From positions 1 through 64,000 of the forward strand of contig JADEZQ010000002.1 in NCBI GenBank assembly GCA_015206785.1: a DNA stretch of 64,000 nt, read 5' to 3'. A program made the translations under genes and the position numbers. The number at the start of each line of letters is the position of its first letter. Within the stretch, counting starts at the first letter, position 1. This DNA comes from Quinella sp. 2Q5. GTDB lineage: Bacteria > Bacillota > Negativicutes > Selenomonadales > Selenomonadaceae. Positions 55,755-63,450 of the stretch are shown here, one piece after another. The notes beneath the pieces are model-generated. The model searched no databases. It was given only the letters and a program-made list of their open reading frames with translations, and was not told the origin of the DNA.

Positions 55755-56817
55755 ATTGCCAGACCTCCGAAAAGTTTTTGATGGCGGCAAGAACCTCGTC
55801 GTTCTCGGTGGGCGTGCCGATTGATATGCGCAGGCAGTTGAACAGCTCCGCGTTCGTCGGCGAGAAGTAGCGCACGCCGATTCCTTGCGCGTCCAAAAAA
55901 TATTCCAGCTCCTCGGCGCGTGGGTGACGTATCAGCAGAAAATTTGTCTGCGACGGGAAAACTTTCAGCCCGCGGATTTTCGACAGCTCCTTGCGCATTC
56001 GTTCGCGTTCGGCGGTTATCATCTGCAAGCGCGGCAAAAATTCCGAACGCATCTGCCAGACGATGTCCGCCGCCGCCAAGCTCAGCACGTTCATATAATA
56101 CGGCATGAAAGTTTTCTTGACCATCGAAGCGACGTCCGCCTGAGCGAGCATGTAGCCGACGCGTGCGCCCGCCAGTCCGAACGCCTTCGAAAACGTTCGG
56201 GCGACGAGCAGGTTGGGATGTTTGGCGACGAGTTCAGCGCAGGATTCGCCGTAGAATTCGACGTAGGCTTCGTCGAGCAGGAAGGCGCAATCAATCGACG
56301 CGGCGATATGTTCAACCTGCGCGGGAGTCAACGCGTTGCCTGTGGGATTGTTGGGGTTGCAGATGACGGCGAGATTCGCGCCCGTGCGATTGACCGCGGC
56401 GACGAAGGCGTCGACGTCCAAATCGAAGTTCTCGTCCAAGTCGAAGGGCACGCCCTCGGACTCGGCGGCATTGGCGTAGATTTTGTACATCGAAAAGCTC
56501 GGACGGGGGAAGACGACCTTCTTGCCCGCGCCGCCGAATGCATGAAAAACTTTTTCGATGATCTCGCTGGAGCCGTTGCCCAACAGAATTTGCGCGGCGT
56601 CCACGGAAAAATCTTTCGCCAGCTGTTCGACAAGCGAGCGGTGTTCTTCGCCGGGATAGCGATTGAGCGGTTGCAACGCCAAGCGATTCATCAGGCGTTC
56701 TTCCACGGCGGGCGGCAGGCCCATCGTCGATTCGTTGGCGTTGACTTTGATGCGATAATTTTTTTCCGTGCCGTCATAGGTTGGCATCCGGTCGAGTCCG
56801 TTGCGATAAGTGAGCAT
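55753..56817 (-). CDS. hisC: histidinol-phosphate aminotransferase
   Basis: This 354-residue PLP fold-I aminotransferase has the PLP lysine in RTFSKAFGLAGARVGY (near residue 218). VICNPNNPTGN, FLLDEAYVEF and the C-terminal NCLRISIGTPTEN are family motifs. The ATG at 56817 has AGAGG 8 bp upstream. The TAA stop forms where element copy E joins the gene; without it the frame would end TGA overlapping the hisB ATG. Confidence 0.94.
   Translation of the reverse strand: MLTYRNGLDRMPTYDGTEKNYRIKVNANESTMGLPPAVEERLMNRLALQPLNRYPGEEHRSLVEQLAKDFSVDAAQILLGNGSSEIIEKVFHAFGGAGKKVVFPRPSFSMYKIYANAAESEGVPFDLDENFDLDVDAFVAAVNRTGANLAVICNPNNPTGNALTPAQVEHIAASIDCAFLLDEAYVEFYGESCAELVAKHPNLLVARTFSKAFGLAGARVGYMLAQADVASMVKKTFMPYYMNVLSLAAADIVWQMRSEFLPRLQMITAERERMRKELSKIRGLKVFPSQTNFLLIRHPRAEELEYFLDAQGIGVRYFSPTNAELFNCLRISIGTPTENDEVLAAIKNFSEVWQ
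55755..55778 (+). repeat. 24-bp direct repeat, right copy (hisC end)
   Basis: It is identical to 55576-55599 and encodes the last seven hisC codons plus the first base of its stop. Confidence 0.9.
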
Positions 56818-56851
56818 TTGCAAAACCTCTTCGGAAAAATTTTTTGCCGCG

Positions 56852-56881
56852 ATTATATCAGCCGCACCCCGCCCGCGGCAA
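56852..56881 (-). promoter_or_regulatory. hisC-hisB-ndk promoter
   Basis: On the minus strand, TTGCCG (56881-56876), an 18-bp spacer and TATAAT (56857-56852) lie 34 bp before hisC. Confidence 0.65.
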
Positions 56882-56903
56882 GCTCTTTTGCGGCGGAAAA
56901 CAT

Positions 56904-56932
56904 TTGACATATCACTTGACAGTCTATAAAAT
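56904..56932 (+). promoter_or_regulatory. rny promoter
   Basis: Consensus TTGACA (56904-56909), a 17-bp spacer and TAAAAT (56927-56932) lie 30 bp before rny. A second TTGACA lies inside the spacer. Confidence 0.6.
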
Positions 56933-56962
56933 ATTGCAGTATTCGGGATAAATTTTTAGGGG

Positions 56963-58507
56963 GTGAGTGTTATCGCTATCACTATCGCAGCAGTTATCGT
57001 CGCAATAATTCTCGGTGCCTTGGGCGGCTACACGGCACGCAAACGCACTGCCGAAGCTCAAATCGGTTCGGCCGAAGAGGAAGCACGGCGTATCCTTGAC
57101 GAGGCGCGCGAAAAGAGTAACGCAGAAAAAAAAGAAGCCATGCTGGAAGCTAAGGAAGAAATCCATAGAATGCGGCAAGACCTTGACCGCGACACCAAAG
57201 AGCGCAAGGGCGAGCTCTCCCGCCAGGAACGGCGCATGGTGCAAAAGGAGGAAAACCTTGACAGGAAGCTGGATTCGCTGGAGAAGAAAGAAGTTCTCCT
57301 GAGCAAGAAGGAAGCACGGCTCAACGAGTCACAGGCACAGCTCGACGCTATGCAACAGCGCGAGGACGCCGAGTTGGAACGCATTGCCGCACTTAGCAAG
57401 GACGAGGCGCGCACCATTCTGATGAACGAGGTGGAAGACAGTCTCAAACACGACAAGGCACTCAAAATCAAAGAGTACGAAGCACAGATCCGTGACGAAG
57501 CAGACAAGAAGGCACGCGACATCTTGAGCACGGCAATCCAACGTTGCGCGGCTGACCACGTGACCGAAACAACGGTATCCGTTGTCGCCCTGCCTTCCGA
57601 CGACATGAAGGGCAGAATCATCGGGCGCGAGGGTCGCAATATCCGCACGCTGGAAACATTGACGGGCATTGACCTAATCATCGACGACACGCCCGAAGCC
57701 GTAATCCTTTCGGGCTTCGATCCCGTCAGGCGCGAAATCGCCCGCGTCGCCTTGGAAAAGCTCATATCCGACGGACGCATACATCCCGCGCGAATTGAAG
57801 AGATGGTCGAGAAGGCTCAACGCGAAGTCGATAATCGCATGAAGGAGGCCGGCGAGCAAGCGACGTTCAAAGTCGGTGTGCACGGTATCCACCCCGAACT
57901 CGTCAAACTTCTCGGCAGGCTCAAATACCGCACGAGCTACGGGCAAAACGTTTTGGAGCATTCAATCGAAGTGGCGATGTTGGCGGGGATTATGGCGGGG
58001 GAACTCGGCGTGGACGCAACTTTGGCAAAGCGCGCGGGTCTCTTGCACGACATCGGCAAGGCGGTCGATCACGAAGTCGAAGGTCCTCACGTCACCATCG
58101 GCGCGGACTTGGCGAAGCGTTATCGCGAAAACAAAACCATCATCAACGCCATAGCCAGCCACCACGGCGACATCGAAGCGACGAGCGTTGAAGCTGTTCT
58201 GGTTGCCGCAGCGGACGCCGTTTCCGCAGCCAGACCCGGTGCTCGCCGCGAAAGCCTGGAGATGTACCTAAAGCGGCTAAAGATGTTGGAGGAGATTGCC
58301 GAATCCTTTGACGGCGTGGAACGGTGCTTCGCCATTCAAGCCGGTCGCGAGATTCGCGTCATGGTCAAGCCCGACAAGGTTAACGACGACGCGGCAGTCA
58401 CTCTTGCTCACGACATCGTCAAGAAAATCGAAAAGGATCTCGATTACCCCGGGCAGGTTCGCGCCACAATCATTCGCGAAGTTCGCGTCGTGGACTACGC
58501 CAAATAA
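56963..58507 (+). CDS. rny: ribonuclease Y
   Basis: This 514-residue membrane-anchored endoribonuclease initiates mRNA decay. One N-terminal helix (2-24) is followed by a long charged coiled coil (30-190). A KH domain has [15 protein letters not shown]. The HD domain with [10 protein letters not shown] carries the metal-binding His-Asp pair. The GTG at 56963 is the only usual start, yet it abuts AGGGG, so initiation may be inefficient or use a non-standard codon. It is followed by the usual ymdB and spoVS. Confidence 0.96.
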   Translation: MSVIAITIAAVIVAIILGALGGYTARKRTAEAQIGSAEEEARRILDEAREKSNAEKKEAMLEAKEEIHRMRQDLDRDTKERKGELSRQERRMVQKEENLDRKLDSLEKKEVLLSKKEARLNESQAQLDAMQQREDAELERIAALSKDEARTILMNEVEDSLKHDKALKIKEYEAQIRDEADKKARDILSTAIQRCAADHVTETTVSVVALPSDDMKGRIIGREGRNIRTLETLTGIDLIIDDTPEAVILSGFDPVRREIARVALEKLISDGRIHPARIEEMVEKAQREVDNRMKEAGEQATFKVGVHGIHPELVKLLGRLKYRTSYGQNVLEHSIEVAMLAGIMAGELGVDATLAKRAGLLHDIGKAVDHEVEGPHVTIGADLAKRYRENKTIINAIASHHGDIEATSVEAVLVAAADAVSAARPGARRESLEMYLKRLKMLEEIAESFDGVERCFAIQAGREIRVMVKPDKVNDDAAVTLAHDIVKKIEKDLDYPGQVRATIIREVRVVDYAK

Positions 58508-58521
58508 TTCAATGCGTAACT

Positions 58522-58570
58522 CAATGCGTGACGCGTAATGAATTCCAAACCTTACGCGTTGCGCATTAAT
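58522..58570. repeat. 16-bp imperfect inverted repeat
   Basis: AATGCGTGACGCGTAA and TTACGCGTTGCGCATT pair nearly perfectly around a 13-nt loop, with a further partial copy (AATGCGTAACTC) just before. It may be a terminator or processing site between rny and the next gene. No long T-run. Confidence 0.5.
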
Positions 58571-58601
58571 ACTTTTCGTCCGATCAAAGGAGGTTGAAGC
58601 G

Positions 58602-59126
58602 GTGTTTGATTTTCTCAAGAAGACGAAGAAACCCAATCCCGACGCGAGCCGGTTATTGGCGTCGATCCTGGTGGTTTTTCCTGCAGTTCAGTCTGTGACG
58701 TACGAGTCCAAAGACGAGACGCTTGAACTCTCCTTTGCATTGAACGGGAAATTTTCGCAGGACGACTTCAAAGAATTTCTCACATACGTTGCCGAATCGT
58801 TGGAGACCTTTCATCATCTGGAGGGCTTGAGCGGTGCCAAAATCAAGCTCAACGTCGAGGGCGTCTATGGCACCTGTTTCCTAAACGTTCGCCGCGACGT
58901 GGCAACGCTGACGTGTCGGGAGCTGTCGCTTTTGACGGAGCTGGCAGAAAATTATTTCGGCGACGAACTCATCGAGGATTACGACGACTATTATCCCGAC
59001 GAAGAATATTTGATGGCGCAGGAAGATTATCTTGAGCAGTGCCTTAGCAACATGCGCCTGTTGCGTGTGGAAGGGCGGCTCGTCGGCGTGCGCGAACGTG
59101 AGCGCGTGCTGGTCTATTCGCGCTGA
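58602..59126 (+). CDS. conserved-looking hypothetical protein between rny and ymdB
   Basis: This 174-residue acidic soluble protein begins with a basic start (MFDFLKKTKKPNPDASR). A central alpha/beta region follows, then an acidic Tyr/Asp patch (EDYDDYYPDEEYLMAQEDYL) and a basic tail (RVEGRLVGVRERERV). AAAGGAGG 10 bp before the GTG supports translation. Family not recognised. Its position between two RNA-decay-linked genes suggests a related role, which is inference only. Confidence 0.75.
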   Translation: MFDFLKKTKKPNPDASRLLASILVVFPAVQSVTYESKDETLELSFALNGKFSQDDFKEFLTYVAESLETFHHLEGLSGAKIKLNVEGVYGTCFLNVRRDVATLTCRELSLLTELAENYFGDELIEDYDDYYPDEEYLMAQEDYLEQCLSNMRLLRVEGRLVGVRERERVLVYSR

Positions 59127-59139
59127 GGGGGCGGACGTC

Positions 59140-59922
59140 TTGCGGATTCTGATGGTTGGAGATGTTGTCGGCAGACCCGGCAGATATTTTTTTATGGAGC
59201 AGACGCCCGAACTCAAGGCGGCAAAAAACATCGACGTCGTCATCGTCAACGGCGAGAACGCTGCGCACGGCAAGGGGCTGACCCCCGCCGTCTTCGACGA
59301 GCTGACACGCGGCGGCGCAGACGTCGTCACAAGCGGCAACCACATCTGGGACAACGGCACCGTCCTGCAGATCATCGACAGCGAGCCGTTCCTGATTCGC
59401 CCCGCCAACTACCCGCCCGACACGCCAGGCAAAGGCTTCTGCATCTTGCCCGTCGGTCAAAAGAACATCGGCGTCGTCAACCTTTCGGGGAGAACTTTTA
59501 TGCCGCCAATGGATTGCCCGTTCCGCCTGATGGAAAAGATGCTGACCTTCCTGCAAAAGCAATGCGACGTGATTTTGGTCGACTTCCACGCCGAGGCAAC
59601 CAGCGAGAAGTTAGCCTTCGCCAATCACTTCGACGGGCATCTGACGGCAGTTGTCGGCACGCATACACACGTTCAGACCGCCGACGAAAAAATTCTTCCC
59701 AACGGCACCGCCTACATCACCGATCTCGGCATGGTCGGCGCAGAAAATTCCGTCCTCGGCATGAAGATTGAGCCCGTGATTAAACGTTTCATCACAGGCC
59801 GCCCAAGCAAGTTTGAAGTCGCCGAAGGAACTTGCATCTACTGCGCCGCGTTGATTGACATAGACGACAAAACCAACCGTCCTAAACACATTGAACGAAT
59901 CCACCTGAAATCCGGCCGCTGA
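59140..59922 (+). CDS. ymdB: YmdB-family metallophosphoesterase
   Basis: This 260-residue dinuclear phosphoesterase of the TIGR00282 family begins RILMVGDVVGRPGR. It has metal and active-site motifs VNGENAAHGKGL, VTSGNHIWDN, LVDFHAEATSEK and VVGTHTHVQTADE. In Bacillus it hydrolyses 2',3'-cyclic nucleotides and affects biofilm and sporulation choices. The TTG at 59140 has GAGGGGG about 9 bp upstream. The rny-ymdB pairing is typical. Confidence 0.93.
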   Translation: MRILMVGDVVGRPGRYFFMEQTPELKAAKNIDVVIVNGENAAHGKGLTPAVFDELTRGGADVVTSGNHIWDNGTVLQIIDSEPFLIRPANYPPDTPGKGFCILPVGQKNIGVVNLSGRTFMPPMDCPFRLMEKMLTFLQKQCDVILVDFHAEATSEKLAFANHFDGHLTAVVGTHTHVQTADEKILPNGTAYITDLGMVGAENSVLGMKIEPVIKRFITGRPSKFEVAEGTCIYCAALIDIDDKTNRPKHIERIHLKSGR

Positions 59923-60035
59923 CGCCGGGCGCGCATGAGATAATTCGCAACCGACACGCCCCCGACGAAGTTTACGACATAAACACAGCTTATTGTCAGC
60001 CATAATAAAATATATGGTAAATCGGCGGGGCAAGT

Positions 60036-60064
60036 GAAGGATTTAGTTTACGTGCGAAGAATTA
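60036..60064 (+). promoter_or_regulatory. candidate sigma-H-type promoter for spoVS
   Basis: GAAGGATTT (60036-60044), an 11-bp spacer and GAAGAATTA (60056-60064) fit the Bacillus sigma-H consensus RnAGGAwWW-N11/12-RnnGAATww at every defined position. This is about 85 bp before spoVS, a gene known to use sigma-H in Bacillus. Confidence 0.6.
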
Positions 60065-60149
60065 CCACTGAAAATAATTTAGACGCAGAAGGAGCCGCAG
60101 CAAGTAGACCACTACAACACCAAAATGCAACAAGAGAGGAGGATCAATC

Positions 60150-60410
60150 ATGGAAATTCTGAAGGTATCAGCCAAATCTAACCCCAATTCCGTCGCCGGC
60201 GCACTGGCGGGAGTCATCCGCGAAACTGGAAGTGCCGAGATGCAGGCGATAGGTGCCGGAGCGCTGAACCAAGCGGTTAAAGCGGTTGCCATTGCACGCG
60301 GCTTCGTGGCACCGCACGGCGTAGACCTCATCTGCATCCCTGCTTTTACGGACATCGAGATTGACGGGAGTGAGCGCACTGCCATAAAGCTCATTGTCGA
60401 ACCGCGTTAA
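60150..60410 (+). CDS. spoVS: stage V sporulation protein S
   Basis: This 86-residue Alba-like small protein matches SpoVS along its length (VSAKSNPNSVAGALAGVIRE, QAIGAGALNQAVKAVAIARG, CIPAFTDIEIDGSERTAIKL). It is needed for spore coat/cortex steps in Bacillus but also occurs in non-sporing relatives. GAGGAGG precedes the ATG. The 227-bp leader region is AT-rich. Confidence 0.96.
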   Translation: MEILKVSAKSNPNSVAGALAGVIRETGSAEMQAIGAGALNQAVKAVAIARGFVAPHGVDLICIPAFTDIEIDGSERTAIKLIVEPR

Positions 60411-60495
60411 CCTTTCGCAATTACCCCCGTCTCGGCAGTAATCGTTATACCAAAATCATCTGACCGTAAAGGCGGACACACGGAGGTAAAGTCTA

Positions 60496-61320
60496 ATGGC
60501 CGGCGATTTGCACACGCACACACATTTTTCGGACGGATCCTGCTCGCCCGAAGAGCTGGTGGCGGCGGCGAAGAAAATCGGTCTCCACTATCTGGGTATC
60601 ACCGATCATGACACCGTGGACGGTGTTCGTCACCTTTACGAAAACGGGCTTTACCCGGGAAGGGGCGTGAATATAATTCCCGGGGTCGAGCTGAGTGCCA
60701 ACCACCCCACAAGGGACATTCATATTGTCGGTTACAACATTGACATCTACAACGAAGCTCTCTTGGAGATGCTCGACAAGATCATCGAGGCACGCTGGGA
60801 ACGTTTCAGCCAAATCATCAACATCCTTCAGAGCAAGCAATACAACATCCGCGAGGCAGACGTCTTGAAAGTGGCGGGCACGAGCAGTTCCATAGGACGC
60901 GCACACATCGCCCGCGCGCTGGTCAAGATAGGTGCCTTCAAGAGCGTACGCGACGCCTTCGACAAGATGCTCGGCAAGGGTTGCCCCGCTTACGTGCCGC
61001 GCTACCTGCCTGAAGTCGACGAAGTTATCGACGTCATTCATCAGGCGGGCGGGCTTGCAATCCTGGCTCATCCAAAACTTGTCGGCGACGACGAACTTGT
61101 CGAAAGCCTGTGCCCGAAGATGGACGGGCTGGAAGTCTACTACCCCTTCCACAAACCGGAAGAGACGCAGCATTATTTCTTTCTGGCGCGGAAGTACAAC
61201 CTGCTGATAGCCGGCGGCAGTGACTTTCACGGCGCGGCGTCGCGTTTCGTCAAGGAGCTGGGCGACTTCACCATCAGCGACGAGCTGGCAAAAAAGTTTT
61301 TCGTCGCCCCCGCCGAGTAG
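60496..61320 (+). CDS. PHP-domain phosphoesterase (TrpH/RNase AM-like)
   Basis: This 274-residue metal-dependent phosphatase of the polymerase/histidinol-phosphatase superfamily has all the expected motifs: DLHTHTHFSDGS, GITDHDTVDG, PGVELSA, ILAHPK and GSDFHG. E. coli YciV (RNase AM) is the best-known member and removes short RNA or 3',5'-bisphosphate ends, fitting the rny neighbourhood. GGAGG precedes the ATG. Histidinol phosphatase (HisK) is a less likely alternative. Confidence 0.9.
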   Translation: MAGDLHTHTHFSDGSCSPEELVAAAKKIGLHYLGITDHDTVDGVRHLYENGLYPGRGVNIIPGVELSANHPTRDIHIVGYNIDIYNEALLEMLDKIIEARWERFSQIINILQSKQYNIREADVLKVAGTSSSIGRAHIARALVKIGAFKSVRDAFDKMLGKGCPAYVPRYLPEVDEVIDVIHQAGGLAILAHPKLVGDDELVESLCPKMDGLEVYYPFHKPEETQHYFFLARKYNLLIAGGSDFHGAASRFVKELGDFTISDELAKKFFVAPAE

Positions 61321-61336
61321 CAGTCAATTCCAACGC

Positions 61337-61375
61337 AAAAGACCCGTCTCACACACGAGGCGGGTCTTTCGTTTG
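61337..61375 (+). terminator. terminator after the PHP gene
   Basis: AAAGACCCG and CGGGTCTTT make a 9-bp stem, followed by TTTCGTTT. Confidence 0.75.
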
Positions 61376-61387
61376 GGGAAAATTTTT

Positions 61388-61513
61388 TCAGCGGCAACCG
61401 TATCGTCCGCAATATTCGCCGTCGTAAACACCGTCGCAACATTGAGCCTGAACGGACGCGCCGAATCCGAACAGCATAAGAGCCGTCAGCGCGGCGACGA
61501 AAAATTTTTTCAC
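61388..61513 (-). CDS. small secreted cysteine-rich peptide (41 aa)
   Basis: A GTG with GGAGG 8 bp upstream opens a frame with a textbook signal peptide (KKFFVAALTALMLFGFG, then ASVQA). The predicted 18-residue mature part is QCCDGVYDGEYCGRYGCR with four cysteines. It could be a disulfide-bonded or metal-binding exported peptide. It lies just downstream of the TVP38 gene, 15 bp away, and may share its transcript. No family recognised. Confidence 0.65.
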   Translation of the reverse strand: MKKFFVAALTALMLFGFGASVQAQCCDGVYDGEYCGRYGCR

Positions 61514-61528
61514 GGTGAAGACCTCCAA

Positions 61529-62200
61529 TCAGTGATGATGTTTTTTCTGATACCACCAAGCCCACGCAATCAGCACGATGGCGAAGATGACCACGACGAT
61601 TATCCGCCCGAAGCCTTCTTCGTGAAGAATCGCGTCGTGCCCGATGATGGCTTCGATGCCCGTTGACGGGAACTTGCCGACCAGCGACGCCAGGAAGTAA
61701 TCGCGCATGCTCATGGAACTGAGTGCGCCCGCCGCGTTCAAAATTCCGCTCGGCACGTAGGGAACCATTCGCGCAATCAGCATGACCGTAAAGCCGTTCT
61801 TTGAGCTGTACTTGTCGACGGACTGCAGACGTTTGCTGCGGGCGATGATCTTGCGTGCGCTGTCGCGGAAAAAAAATCTCAGCAACACGAAGCTTATCGT
61901 CACGCCAACCGTCTCGGCTATGACGCTCAGCACGATACCAGGCACGATGCCGAAGATGAGCGTGTTTGCCGTGGAAAAGATTATCGCGGGCGGGAAGCCG
62001 ATGGCGTTGACGAACAGCGTGAGCAGAAACGCGAACACTACCGCCAGCGAATCGTAGCTGTTGATGTAGTGAGCCGTCTCGACGATGTCGCCGCGTGAGA
62101 GCAAGTCGAAAACTTCGGGCAGAAATTCCGGCGCGGCGAGGTGAATCCCTCCGAACAGCGCGACGATTAGCAGGGCGGCGACGATTTTGACTATCAGCAT
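61529..62200 (-). CDS. TVP38/TMEM64 (VTT-domain) membrane protein
   Basis: This 223-residue inner-membrane protein is of the DedA/VTT superfamily, related to lipid scramblases. It has about six hydrophobic segments, the motif GFPPAIIFSTANTLIFGI and the VTT core RMVPYVPSGILNAAGALS. The C-terminus ends KKHHH. GGAAGG lies 9 bp before the ATG at 62200. An extended -10 TGTGTTATAAT on the minus strand (about 62246-62236) is its probable promoter. Confidence 0.88.
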   Translation of the reverse strand: MLIVKIVAALLIVALFGGIHLAAPEFLPEVFDLLSRGDIVETAHYINSYDSLAVVFAFLLTLFVNAIGFPPAIIFSTANTLIFGIVPGIVLSVIAETVGVTISFVLLRFFFRDSARKIIARSKRLQSVDKYSSKNGFTVMLIARMVPYVPSGILNAAGALSSMSMRDYFLASLVGKFPSTGIEAIIGHDAILHEEGFGRIIVVVIFAIVLIAWAWWYQKKHHH

Positions 62201-62316
62201 GCAAGGCGTCCTTCCGAATGAAATTTTTTGCGCGGACATTATAACACATCGCGCATTGCATTTTCCCGCCGCCAATGATAAACTCGAAAAAAATTTTTTC
62301 CCGAAGGAGAATCATC

Positions 62317-62652
62317 ATGGCGCGGCAGACGAAGAAAATTGCGAAGCGAATCCAACCGAAGAAGGTTGAGCCCGAAAATAAAAAGCCGGCGAAAACCGGC
62401 AAGGATTATCTGTTGATTATTGTGCTGGCGTTGACGATTGTCTTCATGCTCGTGGGCTGGAGCTATTTTACACCGGCGAACCGCGGGCTGTACGTGGCGT
62501 TGTTCGTATCGTTGGCAACGACGTACGCGCGGCGGCATTACAACCTGACTGATGAGCAAGACATGTGGGCGCAGCGTGCGGGCGTCGTGTCAATGGGTAT
62601 CGCCATCGTGCTGTTCGCGTTCATCGTCTGGCAGCAATACGTTGCGGGCTAA
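62317..62652 (+). CDS. small polytopic membrane protein (111 aa)
   Basis: A basic N-terminus (ARQTKKIAKRIQPKKVEPEN) is followed by three hydrophobic segments (LLIIVLALTIVFMLVGW, LYVALFVSLATTYA, VVSMGIAIVLFAFIVW). AAGGAG lies 8 bp before the ATG. It is divergent from the TVP38 gene. Possible promoter TTGCAT-17-TAAACT. Family not recognised; function unknown. Confidence 0.7.
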   Translation: MARQTKKIAKRIQPKKVEPENKKPAKTGKDYLLIIVLALTIVFMLVGWSYFTPANRGLYVALFVSLATTYARRHYNLTDEQDMWAQRAGVVSMGIAIVLFAFIVWQQYVAG

Positions 62653-62664
62653 CGGGCGTTGTCA

Positions 62665-62781
62665 TCTACTTTTGCGTTCAGGATTTACTTTAACGTTTCG
62701 TGATCTACTTTGATGTTCAGGATTTACTTTTACGTTTCGTGATCTACTTTGATGTTCAGGATTTACTTTTACGTTTCGTGA
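62665..62781 (-). repeat. 39-bp tandem repeat, three units
   Basis: The units start at 62665, 62704 and 62743; the last two are identical, and the first differs at a few bases. Each unit starts like the H3 arm of the triple-hairpin element (TCTACTTT), so it looks like an expansion of that element's tail. Confidence 0.85.
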
Positions 62782-62946
62782 TCTACTTTCTTTCACCGAG
62801 GAAAGAAAGTAGCAAAGAAACTCGCCACTGCGCGTGGGGCGGATACCGTCCACCAACGAAACGCCCGCGCTTACCCGAAACCGCTCGTGCCGCCTATGAC
62901 GCCATCCATGGCCGTCATACGGCGGCGGGCCGACATCACGTCGGCC
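62782..62946 (-). repeat. triple-hairpin dispersed element, copy F (diverged)
   Basis: In minus orientation, H1 is 62946-62928 (GGCCGAC/GTCGGCC) and H2 is 62926-62889. H3 is 62812-62783, with 12-bp arms CTACTTTCTTTC/GAAAGAAAGTAG and a 6-nt loop. It begins one base after the pduO stop. Sequence between hairpins differs from other copies, but order and spacing are kept. Confidence 0.78.
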
Positions 62947-63438
62947 TCAGGCGTCTTCGGCTCGCATCATCAGGAAGCACCAGTCCGACAGGCGGTTGAG
63001 GAAGATTTTGTCGACCTCGTGCACGGGCTCCGTTTTTGCAAGCTCGCATGCCAAACGCTCTGCGCGGCGGGTTGTCGTTCGTGCCAAATCCAAGAACGCC
63101 CCGCCCTTCGTCGCGCCTGGTATCAGAAACTCTTTCAGCGGCGGCAAACACGATTCAAGCGCGTCCATCTGCCGTTCCAATTCCGACACGTCCTCCGCGG
63201 TGATTGTCGGCTCGCGATTCAAGCTCGCGAAGTCCGCCATGAGCCGCGGTAATTTTTTTTGCACGGCGAAAATTTTTTCCCGCACATCGTCCGAGGCGAC
63301 GAATGCCCGCGCCAGAGCTAAGGTTGAGTCCGCCTCGTCAATGGCACCGTAAACTTGCACGCGCACAGAATTTTTGTCGACGCGTTCGCCCGTGTAGAGG
63401 CTCGTCTTGCCCGCGTCGCCAGTCTTGGTGTAAATCAT
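62947..63438 (-). CDS. PduO-type cob(I)alamin adenosyltransferase
   Basis: This 163-residue enzyme attaches the adenosyl group to cobalt. TKTGDAGKTSLYTGERV binds ATP at the N-terminus. VYGAIDEADSTLALA, ARTTTRRAERLACEL and NRLSDWCFLMMRAEDA complete the family pattern. It lies 12 bp downstream of an lctP-family gene on the same strand. Together with cobK and the CobT-like gene it shows that the organism makes or salvages cobamides. Confidence 0.94.
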   Translation of the reverse strand: MIYTKTGDAGKTSLYTGERVDKNSVRVQVYGAIDEADSTLALARAFVASDDVREKIFAVQKKLPRLMADFASLNREPTITAEDVSELERQMDALESCLPPLKEFLIPGATKGGAFLDLARTTTRRAERLACELAKTEPVHEVDKIFLNRLSDWCFLMMRAEDA

Positions 63439-63450
63439 GAGCGCACCTCC

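Noticed and set aside
62665..62781. 39-bp repeats considered as a CRISPR array
   Set aside because: The units are contiguous with no spacers, they join an element hairpin, and no cas genes are present.
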